18,736 nt of DNA from Bryobacterales bacterium (GCA_003132865.1 PKYZ01000257.1:1-18736); one strand, 5' to 3'; counted from the stretch's first letter, positions 1 through 7,112 are shown. Notes: a model not told the origin generated them from the sequence alone. A program made the numbers and translations.

Positions 1-197
1 TCTTCCAGATTCTCCTTGGGAACCTGGACCTCGAACTCCAACGACGGAATGGTGCTTGCCCCCACCAGCACGGATGGGATGCCATTCGACTCCAGCATGC
101 CGTGGATTTGCATGGCCTCCATCTCCGCATCGTGATTGGAAGAGCTGAACAGAGTGACCATGTCCATTTCGTGCGAATCGTCCGGTTCTAGCGCCAT
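1..197 (-). CDS. DUF2007-type putative signal-transducing protein, 3' end cut by the window edge
   Basis: Reading leftward from an ATG at 197-195 gives an open frame that runs off the window after 65 codons. The segment VTLFSSSNHDAEMEAMQIHG followed by MLESNGIPSVLVGAS and EFEVQVPKENLE matches the small DUF2007 fold (PF09413), in which an N-terminal 'shifts between isoforms of address' motif precedes a beta strand ending in a V-P-x-x-x-L/E signature. The ATG has a GGAG Shine-Dalgarno core about five bases upstream. Family members are usually 70-150 residues and may bind a ligand or act as adaptors, but no biochemical role is firmly known. The gene is divergent from the YtxH-like gene at 256, with only 58 bases between the two starts, so that gap must hold both promoters. 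The family call is from pattern memory. Confidence 0.7.
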   Translation of the reverse strand, partial: MALEPDDSHEMDMVTLFSSSNHDAEMEAMQIHGMLESNGIPSVLVGASTIPSLEFEVQVPKENLE

Positions 198-255
198 GTC
201 TCCAGCATAATCCCCAATGACATAAAATGAAAGTTCGATCACAGGGAGGATTCGC

Positions 256-540
256 ATGTCCGATCACGAAGAAACGCTAGACAATCTGGCGAACAACATC
301 GGTTGGTTTGTCGCGGGCGCGGTAGTGGGTATGACCGCGGCCATATTGCTGGCCCCGCAGAGCGGGAAGAAAACCCGGCGGCTCATTTCCGACAAGACCC
401 AACAGGGCAAGGAAGCGGTCACCGATACCGGCAAAGAAGTTTACGATCGCGGCAAGGAAATGATCGACAAGGGACGGCAACTGGTGGAGGACGCCGCGGA
501 TCTGTTCGATCGCGGCCGCAAAATGGTCCGCGGCCTGTAG
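256..540 (+). CDS. YtxH-like small membrane-anchored stress protein
   Basis: This 94-residue protein has one hydrophobic segment at about residues 15-33 (WFVAGAVVGMTAAILLAP), followed by the SGKKTRR basic patch typical of YtxH-domain proteins (PF12732). The rest is a charged amphipathic helix in which units such as DRGKEMIDKGRQLVEDA and DLFDRGRKMV recur about every 11 residues, as in LEA- or apolipoprotein-like helices. YtxH proteins are associated with general stress responses in Firmicutes, and molecular function is unclear. The ATG at 256 is well supported by a GGGAGG motif ending six bases upstream. The MBL hydrolase starts three bases after the stop, so the two are probably cotranscribed. 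Confidence 0.85.
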   Translation: MSDHEETLDNLANNIGWFVAGAVVGMTAAILLAPQSGKKTRRLISDKTQQGKEAVTDTGKEVYDRGKEMIDKGRQLVEDAADLFDRGRKMVRGL

Positions 541-543
541 CGC

Positions 544-1410
544 ATGTCCGCCCTGCCCGCAATTGATCTGGGCGGCTTCCGCGTCACCCTCGTCCGCGAA
601 GATATTTACTGGTGGGACGGCGGCGCCATGTTCGGCGTGGTTCCCAAGACGCTTTGGAGCCGCAAATCGCCGCCGGACGATCTGAACCGCCTGCCGCTGG
701 GCTTCAACTGCTACATCGTCGAAACCGGCGAGCACACTATCCTGCTCGATACCGGCGGCGGCGACAAGCTGGATGCGCGGCGGCGCGAGCGCATGAAGCT
801 GCCCCCCACGCCCGTGCCGCTGCCCGAAACCATCGCGGCGGCGGGCATCGATCCCGAGCGCATCGATATCGTCGTCAACAGCCACCTTCACTGGGACCAC
901 TGCGGCTGGAACACCATCCTGACCCAGGGCGTCCCGCGGCCCGCCTTCCCCCGCGCCATCTACTATACGCGGCGCGGCGAGTGGGAGCACGCCCACCGCC
1001 GCCATCCGCGCGATAGCGTGGCCTACATCGATGCGAATTACGATCCGCTGGTGGATGCCGGGCGCATGCGCCTGATCGATGCGGACACCGAAGTGGCGCC
1101 CGGTGTCTGGCTGCGCCTGGCGCCCGGCCATACGCCCGACATGATGGTGGTCACGGCCTCGTCGGCGGGACACACCTTCTGCTTCCTCACGGACCTGGTC
1201 CCCACTGCCGCGCACATCACGCCCACCTGGGTGGCGGCCTTCGATCTCGATCCTATCCGATCGATAGACAGCAAGCTCCACTGGCTGGCGGAGGCCGTGC
1301 GTGGCGAGTGGATCTGCGCATTCGCGCATGAACCCGAAATCGCCTTTGCGCGTATCGTACATCGAGACGATGAATTCGAGACGATTGCATGTGGACCCTC
1401 CTCGCCGTAG
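544..1410 (+). CDS. MBL-fold metallo-hydrolase (AHL lactonase-like)
   Basis: The 288-residue protein carries the metallo-beta-lactamase metal-binding signature SHLHWDHCGW (HxHxDH) near residues 113-122. Later ligands are visible: the His in LAPGHTPDMMV, the Asp in CFLTDLVPTAAH and a C-terminal His in FAHEPEIA. These seven-ligand positions fit a dinuclear zinc hydrolase of the AiiA/N-acyl homoserine lactonase-like branch. Many proteins in this branch have other ester or lactone substrates, so quorum quenching is only a possibility. No signal peptide is evident, suggesting a cytoplasmic enzyme. The start lies three bases after the YtxH stop with little visible ribosome-binding site, so translation may depend on coupling. 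The last 22 bases overlap the start of the lnt fragment. Confidence 0.85.
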   Translation: MSALPAIDLGGFRVTLVREDIYWWDGGAMFGVVPKTLWSRKSPPDDLNRLPLGFNCYIVETGEHTILLDTGGGDKLDARRRERMKLPPTPVPLPETIAAAGIDPERIDIVVNSHLHWDHCGWNTILTQGVPRPAFPRAIYYTRRGEWEHAHRRHPRDSVAYIDANYDPLVDAGRMRLIDADTEVAPGVWLRLAPGHTPDMMVVTASSAGHTFCFLTDLVPTAAHITPTWVAAFDLDPIRSIDSKLHWLAEAVRGEWICAFAHEPEIAFARIVHRDDEFETIACGPSSP

Positions 1411-1870
1411 CGCTCTCCGCCTGCGCCTACTACGTTTCCATCGGACTCGGCGAATTCTGGCCCGCTGCCTGGATCGCGCCTATCCCGGTTCGGCTGGTCG
1501 CTTTCCGCTCCTCCTGGCGCACGGCCGCGCTCGCCGCCTTCGCCGCGTACTTCCTCGGCAGCCTGAACCTGTTCGCATTTTTTGCAAAGATAGCGCCTGT
1601 CCCGTTGCTGGTGGCCGAGCTGGCCGTGATTGCGCTGATCTTCGCTGCAGCGGTGCTCGTGGCTCGATTTGCGGTGCGGCGTCTGCCGGGCTGGGCCAGC
1701 GCGTTCGCCTTCCCCGCCTGGACTTCCTATAAGTTTCTCTCCTCGCTCGTCTCTCCGCACAGCACCTCGCTGAGTCTCGCCTACGCGCAGACCGATGTCC
1801 TGCCCCTGATCCAGATCGCATCCGTCACGGGCCTCTGGGGCGTTACTTTTGTGGTGACGCTGGCCCCCCC
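1389..1870 (+). pseudogene. lnt: Apolipoprotein N-acyltransferase, 5' fragment (membrane domain only)
   Basis: From the ATG at 1389 the frame encodes about 160 residues of strongly hydrophobic sequence that resembles the N-terminal membrane domain of Lnt. It includes an FWPAAWIAPIPVRLVAFR segment and the signature SLAYAQTDVLPLIQIASVTG followed by LWGVTFVVTL, close to the Lnt consensus that precedes the nitrilase domain. Lnt transfers the third acyl chain to the N-terminal cysteine of lipoproteins in the inner membrane and is normally about 500 residues. Here the resemblance ends near 1865-1870, at a run of seven C residues. The continuing frame is arginine/serine-rich out-of-frame sequence of the propeller region, with no nitrilase Glu-Lys-Cys domain. 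The product would therefore be inactive. Either a real deletion/fusion or a bad assembly join would explain this. Confidence 0.75.
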
Positions 1871-1950
1871 GCGAATCGCGAGGTTGACCGTGCGCGCGCC
1901 TAGGCCCGGGGCGTCGCGGTCGCCGAGCTCATGCGGGGCGTTGACTTCTC

Positions 1951-2450
1951 TGGAGTGCGGCCACCGGAGATTATGTCTACTCTTCGCCGGCGGTGGCCAA
2001 TGGCGTAGTCTACGTGGGTTCGGCCGATGGGAGCCTGTACGCTTTCAACGCCGCAACCGGACGGCGGACTTGGAGCGCGGCCACCGGAAACCTCATCGAG
2101 TCTTCGCCAGCAGTGGCGAACGGAGTGGTCTACGTAGGATCGTTCGATAGAAAGCTCTACGCGTTCAGCGCTCAAACCGGACAAACGATTAGCGCGGCCA
2201 CCGGAAACTATGTCCAGTCCTCGCCGGCGGTGGCCAATGGCGTAGTCTACTTGGGGCGGACGACGCCAAGGTCTACGCGTTCACTGCCGTCACCGGACTA
2301 CCGGTTGGACCGCGTCCACCGGGAACGAAGTCGAGTCGTCGCCTACGGTGGCCAATGGGGTAGTCTACGTGGGGTCGTACGATGGGAAGCTGTGCGCTTT
2401 CAACGCCACAACCGGACAAACGATCTGGAGCGCGGCCACCGGCGAATCCA
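1951..2450 (+). repeat. Tandem 120-bp repeats encoding propeller blades
   Basis: The landmark tggagcgcggccaccgg (with small variants) recurs at about 1951, 2071, 2188 (TGG missing), 2306 and 2426. The spacings are 120, 117 (lacking one codon), 118 (two single-base losses) and 120 bases. A second landmark, gtggccaatggcgtagtcta, recurs with similar period. Near-identity at DNA level, not just protein level, suggests recent amplification or gene conversion. A partial blade near 2490-2530 (GNAIYSSLAVANG) looks like an internal deletion between copies. Confidence 0.8.
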
Positions 2451-2689
2451 TCCCCTCTTCGCCGGCAGTGGCCAACGGGGTGGTCTACGTGGGGTCGTAC
2501 GGCAACGCTATCTACTCCTCACTAGCAGTGGCGAACGGGTTCGTTTACGTGGGTTCGGGAACGGGAGATGGCAGCCTGTACTGCTTCGGCCTGCCGCCGG
2601 CGAGCGCAGCGGCGCAGGCCGCACAACCACCTGCCCGGCCGGAACCGGCCACGCTCAAACCTGACTTGACCCTCTTACAACAGCCGTAA
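1951..2689 (+). pseudogene. PQQ-like beta-propeller repeat protein remnant, two frameshifts
   Basis: The region encodes successive propeller blades of the form SSPAVANGVVYVGSxDGxLY, then AFNAxTGxxxWSAATG, typical of PQQ-repeat/BamB-like beta-propellers (PQQ_2 or PQQ_3 domains). The reading frame is 1951-2256, then shifts by -1 at a GGGG run near 2253-2257 (one G short of a fifth). It shifts by -1 again at GTTGG near 2304-2308 (one T short of restoring Trp), and finally continues in the frame that ends with TAA at 2687-2689. One Trp codon is also missing in frame at about 2188-2190. An in-frame TGA at 1942-1944 precedes the first blade, so no plausible start or signal peptide exists. The C-terminal tail (about 2590-2686) is Ala/Pro-rich. 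Both frameshifts sit at homopolymers, so sequencing error remains possible. Confidence 0.75.
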
Positions 2690-2718
2690 TGAAGATGCAG
2701 CGCAGCGCGTGCGCCACA

Positions 2719-3948
2719 TCACTCATACCGCAGCGCCACCACCGGATCCAAATTAGCCGCCCGCCCCGCCGGCCAGATCCCAAAGAACAGGCCCACGCCG
2801 ACCGACACCATAATCCCCGCGACGGCCGCCCACAGCGGCACCGCCGTCGGCAGATTCTTGAAGACCAGCCCCGCCAGCATAGAGACGCACCAGCCCAGGA
2901 ACAGCCCGATCACGCCGCCGATCCCGGTCAGCACCACCGCCTCGGTCAGGAATTGCACGATGATGTCGCTCTTGCGCGCGCCCACCGCCTTGCGAATCCC
3001 GATCTCACGCGTGCGCTCGGTCACCGAAACCAGCATGATGTTCATCACCCCGATGCCGCCCACCAGCAGCCCGATCGAGCTGAGGATCACCATCACCAGC
3101 GCCACCGTGCCGGTGATGCGGTGGAAGTCCTCGATCATCTGCTGGGCAGTCGAGAGCGAGAAGTTGTCGGGCTTGTCGTTCGGCACTTTGCGCTGGATGC
3201 GCAGGACGGTGCGCACCTCGTCCTCGGCCTTCGACAGCATGCCTTCATAGGCGATCACGATCAGCATGTTCTCGTTGGCGCTGGGATAGAGCTTGCGCAT
3301 GGTGAAGTACGGAAACAGGATGCGGTTATCGTCCTGCCCCGGAAAAGACGCCGCGGGCCGCTCCATGACGCCGATCACTTCCACCGAGTGCCCATCCACT
3401 TCGATCCATTTGCCTACCGCGTCCTGGCCCTGGAACCACGATTTGCCCAAGTCTTCGCCGACCACGACCACGGGCATGTGGTGCCGGCTCTCGGTATCGG
3501 TAAAGAAGCGGCCTTGCAGCATGACCGTGCCGCCGGCTGCGTAGCCTTCTTCGGTCCCGCCGATGTCCAGGTTGTAGTTGTCGTTGCCCTTGTAGCGGGC
3601 TTTGTGGATCTGGTCCCAATTGGAAAACAGGTAGGGACTGACGTGTTCCACCGACGGGCAGCGCTCCTCGATGGCCAGGGCGTCCTCGCGCGTCAACATC
3701 TTGCGTTTCTGCTCTTCCAGAGTAAAGCCGCCAAAGCCGCTACCGCGCAGGACCACGATGGTGTTGGGCCCGAAGCTCTTCAGAATATTGGTAATCGCGC
3801 CATCGAGCCCCGCGATGATGGATCCCACGCCGATCACCGCGCCGGTGCCGATGATGACTCCCAGCACCGTCAGGAACGAGCGCATCTTGTGCTCCCGCAC
3901 CGTGGCCAACGCCAGAGCGACTCCCGAACCCAACGAACCGATTGTCAT
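2719..3948 (-). CDS. ABC transporter permease, MacB/FtsX family (second of a pair)
   Basis: This 409-residue protein begins MTIGSLGSGVALALATVREH. An N-terminal membrane segment follows (FLTVLGVIIGTGAVIGVGSI), then a periplasmic MacB_PCD-type core of about 200 residues, then a C-terminal FtsX domain with three membrane segments and the conserved VTERTREIGIRKAVGARKSD loop that contacts the ATPase. The ATG at 3948-3946 overlaps the TGA of the upstream permease (ATGA), and a GAGGATGGA motif lies just upstream. The frame is open further upstream to 4353, but that part is antisense-frame sequence of the neighbouring gene. Family members drive mechanotransmission export of macrolides, peptides or lipoproteins, or envelope remodelling. 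The substrate cannot be told. No ATP-binding subunit is encoded in the window. Confidence 0.9.
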   Translation of the reverse strand: MTIGSLGSGVALALATVREHKMRSFLTVLGVIIGTGAVIGVGSIIAGLDGAITNILKSFGPNTIVVLRGSGFGGFTLEEQKRKMLTREDALAIEERCPSVEHVSPYLFSNWDQIHKARYKGNDNYNLDIGGTEEGYAAGGTVMLQGRFFTDTESRHHMPVVVVGEDLGKSWFQGQDAVGKWIEVDGHSVEVIGVMERPAASFPGQDDNRILFPYFTMRKLYPSANENMLIVIAYEGMLSKAEDEVRTVLRIQRKVPNDKPDNFSLSTAQQMIEDFHRITGTVALVMVILSSIGLLVGGIGVMNIMLVSVTERTREIGIRKAVGARKSDIIVQFLTEAVVLTGIGGVIGLFLGWCVSMLAGLVFKNLPTAVPLWAAVAGIMVSVGVGLFFGIWPAGRAANLDPVVALRYE

Positions 3949-5186
3949 CGTTCCATCCTCAAAGCTTCGATGGGGTCCAAACCGGCTGCGCGCCGCGCCG
4001 GGTAGATCCCGAAAAACAATCCCACCGCCGCCGAAAGCGTCACGCCCACAATGACGGCGCTGATGGGAATGTGCATGGGCACCGGGGTGAGCGCTTTTAC
4101 CAGCAGGGAGAGCATCCACGCAATCAGAATCCCGATCACCCCGCCCGAAGCGGAGAGCATGGCCGATTCCACCAGAAACTGGTTCAGTATGTCGCTGCGC
4201 CGCGCGCCCACCGACTTGCGAATGCCGATTTCGCGGGTGCGCTCGGTGACCACCGCCAGCATGATATTCATGATCACCACACCGCCCACCACCATGAAGA
4301 CCGAGACCACTCCCACCGCGGTAGCGGCAATCGCGCCGGTCAACTGATTCCATACGTTCACCAGCGAATCCGAACTGACCATGCCGAAGGTGTCGTCGTC
4401 CTTCGGGTGCAAGTGCCGGTATGACCGCAACAGCACGCGGACTTCGTCCTGGGCCTGCTGCAGCACGGTCTGGTCCGCCGCCTTCAAATCGTACCCGATG
4501 CCGCTGCGCGGGCCATAAATTTTGAAGTACGTCTCGGCCGGGATCATCAGAAAGTTGTCGCGAGAGTTTCCGAACACGGATCCCTTGGTTTTGGCCACGC
4601 CGATGACTTCGAACGGGCGGCCTTCCACGATGATGGACTTGCCGATGGGGTTGGCGTTGGCGAAGAACTGATCTTTCAAGTCGTTGCCGATCACGGCCAC
4701 CATGGCGCGCTGCCCATCTTCCAGATCGCTGATGAAGCGGCCCTCAGCCGGCTCGATGTCGGAGAGCACACCCTGGTTGGCGGTGACGCCCGACAGTTGG
4801 ACGTTGTCGCGGTGCTCTTTGCCGAAGTGGATGGAGACGCTGCGGTTTACCGACATGCCAATTTCCTCGACCAGCTTGCTGTTGGCCCGCAGAAAGTCGA
4901 ACTCTTCTTTGGAAAGCTGCGGGTTGCGCCGTTCCATCTCCATATATTTCTTGGGGTCCCACACGCCCATCATGATGATGCGCCGCACCTTGAAGCCGTC
5001 GGCGCCCATGCTCGACACATTCTGCGCGACGTATACGTTCATGCCATCGATCACCGACATGACGGCGATCAGGGTGGTGGTGGCCAGGATAATCCCCAGC
5101 AGCGTGAGGAAGCTGCGCAGCTTGCTGCCGCGCAGGGAGAGCGCCGCGCCGGTGACCGCCTCGCCAAAGGAAGCGTTAGTTCTCAT
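3945..5186 (-). CDS. ABC transporter permease, MacB/FtsX family (first of a pair)
   Basis: The 413-residue protein has the same layout as its downstream partner: an N-terminal membrane segment (FLTLLGIILATTTLIAVMSV), a periplasmic MacB_PCD domain (about residues 45-260) and an FtsX domain ending in LFFGIYPARRAAGLDPIEAL. The ATPase-coupling loop VTERTREIGIRKSVGARRSD is intact. The two permeases differ clearly in their periplasmic cores, so they probably form a heterodimer, which is common in this phylum. The start ATG (5186-5184) directly abuts the TGA of a truncated hydrolase frame (TGAATG), with only a weak GGAAA upstream, implying translation by re-initiation. The stop overlaps the next start (ATGA), so expression of both permeases should be coupled. 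The missing ATPase must be supplied from elsewhere if the pair works as a transporter. Confidence 0.9.
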   Translation of the reverse strand: MRTNASFGEAVTGAALSLRGSKLRSFLTLLGIILATTTLIAVMSVIDGMNVYVAQNVSSMGADGFKVRRIIMMGVWDPKKYMEMERRNPQLSKEEFDFLRANSKLVEEIGMSVNRSVSIHFGKEHRDNVQLSGVTANQGVLSDIEPAEGRFISDLEDGQRAMVAVIGNDLKDQFFANANPIGKSIIVEGRPFEVIGVAKTKGSVFGNSRDNFLMIPAETYFKIYGPRSGIGYDLKAADQTVLQQAQDEVRVLLRSYRHLHPKDDDTFGMVSSDSLVNVWNQLTGAIAATAVGVVSVFMVVGGVVIMNIMLAVVTERTREIGIRKSVGARRSDILNQFLVESAMLSASGGVIGILIAWMLSLLVKALTPVPMHIPISAVIVGVTLSAAVGLFFGIYPARRAAGLDPIEALRMER

Positions 5187-5543
5187 TCAATTTCCAGACG
5201 AGCAAGGGGGGTGCTTTGTTCCACGATCCCTTATCCATTCCATTATGGCGTGATCCAGCCACAACCGGGGGTGCCCCTTGGCGAGGAAGCCCAGATGCCC
5301 GCCGTGAACGGTCGCGAGCAGTTGCAGGCAGGGGTTTTGGCGGAAGGCCGGGTGATCGTAGATCCGGATCGGGATAAAGGGGTCGCCTTGCGCGGTGATG
5401 AACAAGGTGGGCACCCGGATGCGCTCCAGAAACTGGTTGGCGGATTGCGTTCTGTAATAGTGTTCCGCGCCGCTGAATCCGAACTTGGGCGCGGTAATGC
5501 GATCATCCATTTCGAAGACCGTGCGGATGCCGCGCAAATCGCT
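5187..5543 (-). pseudogene. YheT/EMB8-type alpha/beta hydrolase, 3' fragment
   Basis: About 118 residues match the C-terminal third of YheT-like alpha/beta hydrolases. A segment like RTVFEMDDRITAPKFGFSGA and a YYRTQSAN segment lead to RVPTLFITAQGDPFIP, which carries the catalytic Asp. ATVHGGHLGFL carries the catalytic His, and a WLDHAIMEWI helix ends the domain. The family is normally about 320 residues. The nucleophile elbow (GxSxG) and the whole N-terminal half are missing, because the similarity begins only some 15-20 bases after the DsbD-alpha stop at 5560. Only a TTG at 5537 or an internal ATG at 5510 could start it. The fragment is likely inactive, yet its frame is intact and its TGA touches the permease ATG. 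This suggests it is a recent truncation or is kept for translational coupling. Confidence 0.75.
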
Positions 5544-5559
5544 GGGGCATATCGGCGCG

Positions 5560-6054
5560 CTATTGCACCTGATACGAAAGCCGCACCTCCACCGTTTTCG
5601 GCGGGAAGCAGGAGTTATTGTTGCAGGCTTGGTAGCGCAGTTTGCCGAGCATGATTCCCGGTCCTTGGGATGCGCCGGCCGGCACTTTGAACTTGGCGAT
5701 CAAATCGAAATCGCCGGTGAAAACGGAGAGCGGCTTGTCGGAGAACTCGTACTTCTCCATCTGCGGCTTAGGAAAGACCACCGCGCCCGGTTCCAGCGCG
5801 CCGCCGGGAGTCCACGTCAGCTTTAGCGGGATCAAGTAGGCGTCGCTCGGCGTGTTGCTGTTGACGTGAAAGCCGGGCTGGACCGACACCGCGATTTTGG
5901 CCTCCGCTGCCGCGCCGCGCTTGACCACCAGTTTCGGGGGCGCATCGGCTGTCAGGTACTGGTTACCTTGCGCCCACAAGCTCGGCAGGCAGAGAGACGC
6001 GCCCAGAACTGCCAGCGGAATGCGCGGGTGTTTGCAGTAGTTGTTCGATGGCAT
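5560..6054 (-). CDS. Stand-alone DsbD N-terminal (alpha) domain, secreted
   Basis: The protein is about 164 residues from the ATG at 6054; a GTG at 6066 in the same frame is an alternative start. A signal peptide (PLAVLGASLCLPSLWAQ) is followed by an immunoglobulin-like domain resembling DsbD-alpha: SVQPGFHVNSNTPSD, then YLIPLKLTW, then the active-site loop YQACNNNSCFPP. The two cysteines (148 and 153 counting from the GTG) are separated by four residues, against five in E. coli DsbD. DsbD-alpha takes electrons from the membrane domain and reduces DsbC/CcmG-type partners. Here no membrane beta domain is attached or nearby. The start lies inside the end of the TlpA-like gene, an overlap of about 92 bases, so the two are coupled. 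A weak AAGAG lies ten bases upstream of ATG 6054. Confidence 0.8.
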   Translation of the reverse strand: MPSNNYCKHPRIPLAVLGASLCLPSLWAQGNQYLTADAPPKLVVKRGAAAEAKIAVSVQPGFHVNSNTPSDAYLIPLKLTWTPGGALEPGAVVFPKPQMEKYEFSDKPLSVFTGDFDLIAKFKVPAGASQGPGIMLGKLRYQACNNNSCFPPKTVEVRLSYQVQ

Positions 6055-6559
6055 TTTCAATTTCACTCTTGCTTGTCAGGCCCACGTGGACGGCGGCGAT
6101 CTTGCCGTCCCGGTCGATCAGGAATGTTGTGGGGAGAGCTTCGATGCCGCCGTACATCTCGGCGGTGGAGTCGTTCCCAACCATGACGCGGTAGTTGATG
6201 CCCACGTCGTTGACGAAAGGCTTGACGGCGTCCCACCCGTCATCGTCCATGGAGACGCCCAGCACGGAGAAGCCTTGGTCTTTGTGTTTTCGCTCGAAAT
6301 CCATGAACCAGGGGATCTCGATTTTGCAGGGGCCGCAAAACGTGGCCCAGAAATCCAGCAAAACCACTTTGCCTTTGTAATCGGAAAGGCGCACAGTTTT
6401 GCCGTCGGCGTCCTTCAGGGCGAAATCGGGCGCGGCGTGCCTTTCACCATCCGGCTTCAGCGATGCGGCCTTGGCGGACCTCACCGGCGAGCAGCCATAG
6501 ATCACGCAGCCCAGCAGGAATCCGGTGGCGAGCACGGTACCCAGGCGCAGAGCCGACAT
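5963..6559 (-). CDS. TlpA/ResA-like thiol-disulfide oxidoreductase, probable lipoprotein
   Basis: The 198-residue protein has a thioredoxin fold with the catalytic motif FWATFCGPCK (cysteines 75 and 78), the AlkC/TSA-like GVSMDDDGWDAVKPF segment and the cis-proline loop ALPTTFLID. The N-terminus has a hydrophobic segment ending in FLLGC18 and a second Cys at 23. Either could be a lipobox, so the protein is either lipid-anchored or tethered by an uncleaved helix in the periplasm. The ATG at 6559 is chosen over the in-frame upstream start at 6583 because GGAGGAGG lies six to seven bases upstream. TlpA/ResA proteins reduce disulfides in apocytochrome c or cupredoxin partners. The overlapping DsbD-alpha gene suggests a shared electron relay. 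The C-terminal tail beyond IENAIEQLLQ is about 25 residues longer than needed for the fold and coincides with the overlap. Confidence 0.9.
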   Translation of the reverse strand: MSALRLGTVLATGFLLGCVIYGCSPVRSAKAASLKPDGERHAAPDFALKDADGKTVRLSDYKGKVVLLDFWATFCGPCKIEIPWFMDFERKHKDQGFSVLGVSMDDDGWDAVKPFVNDVGINYRVMVGNDSTAEMYGGIEALPTTFLIDRDGKIAAVHVGLTSKSEIENAIEQLLQTPAHSAGSSGRVSLPAELVGAR

Positions 6560-6599
6560 AAAACCTCCTCCGCTTTTCAGCATATGGCCACTATATGGA

Positions 6600-7112
6600 T
6601 TATATCGAGATTCGATTGGTCATATCGGACTCCTGGAACCATTGGCGGCGGCGCTCGCAAAAACGGCGGGCCAGGGTGTATTCGCGATGCGCGGGGACGC
6701 CCGAAAAAATCCAGGCGGCCGTGTCGCAGAAGCTTTCGCAGACGTACTCGCGCCAGCGGCGGGTGCGGCGCCCGGCGTCGCGGGCCGCGAGCGCCCGCTT
6801 GCGCCACTCCGCGGACCAGCCCAGTTCGCCGCGGGCCCGGCCGCGCATTTCCTCGCGGAGCAGCGCCTCGTAAGACCAGCGGCGCGCGTTGCCCAGGCGC
6901 AGCCACACGAAATGGAAGATTTCATGCACGAAGATGCGGGCGAACTCTTGGGGGTCGGCGGCCAGCTCCGCGTCGAAGGCGATGCGTCTTTCCCGGATAA
7001 ACGCGCCAGCGTGTACCGCGCCGCGGCGGTCCACGAGCTCGTGGCGGATTTCGAGCCGAATCGGATCGCCGTGAATGGTTGGGAGGCGGTTTAGCACTCG
7101 GCTTTGCCTCAC
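6600..7112 (-). CDS. Small HExxH zinc-metalloprotease-like protein, GTG start
   Basis: The 170-residue product contains FVHEIFHFVW at residues 62-71, a zincin HExxH motif. A downstream acidic cluster REYVCESFCDTAAW (residues 121-134) could give the third zinc ligand and matches an E-x-x-x-D gluzincin arrangement. The rest is very Arg-rich, with no signal peptide. I chose the GTG at 7112 because GGGAGG lies five bases upstream (7118-7123). The frame stays open to 7442, but that extension reads like noncoding sequence. Zincin folds of this size occur as SprT-like or 'peptidase-like' proteins; I do not recognise a named family. The gene sits 40 bases upstream of the TlpA start on the same strand, so it is probably in the same transcript. 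Confidence 0.7.
   Translation of the reverse strand: MRQSRVLNRLPTIHGDPIRLEIRHELVDRRGAVHAGAFIRERRIAFDAELAADPQEFARIFVHEIFHFVWLRLGNARRWSYEALLREEMRGRARGELGWSAEWRKRALAARDAGRRTRRWREYVCESFCDTAAWIFSGVPAHREYTLARRFCERRRQWFQESDMTNRISI

Noticed and set aside
277..1362. A 361-codon minus-strand frame opposite YtxH and the MBL gene
   Set aside because: No recognised motif, and the plus-strand genes have intact zinc and membrane motifs.
1951..2450. Regular repeats considered as a CRISPR array
   Set aside because: The unit is a 120-base coding repeat with variable positions spread through it, not short repeats separated by unique spacers.
2689..4005. A 438-codon plus-strand open frame opposite the permease genes
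   Set aside because: Its composition is His/Arg/Ala/Asp-rich antisense sequence of a GC-rich gene, with no motifs, while the minus strand encodes a clear MacB/FtsX permease.
3949..4353. An extended N-terminus for the second permease
   Set aside because: The extra 135 codons read another frame of the first permease; the ATGA overlap at 3948 and the family N-terminus fix the start.
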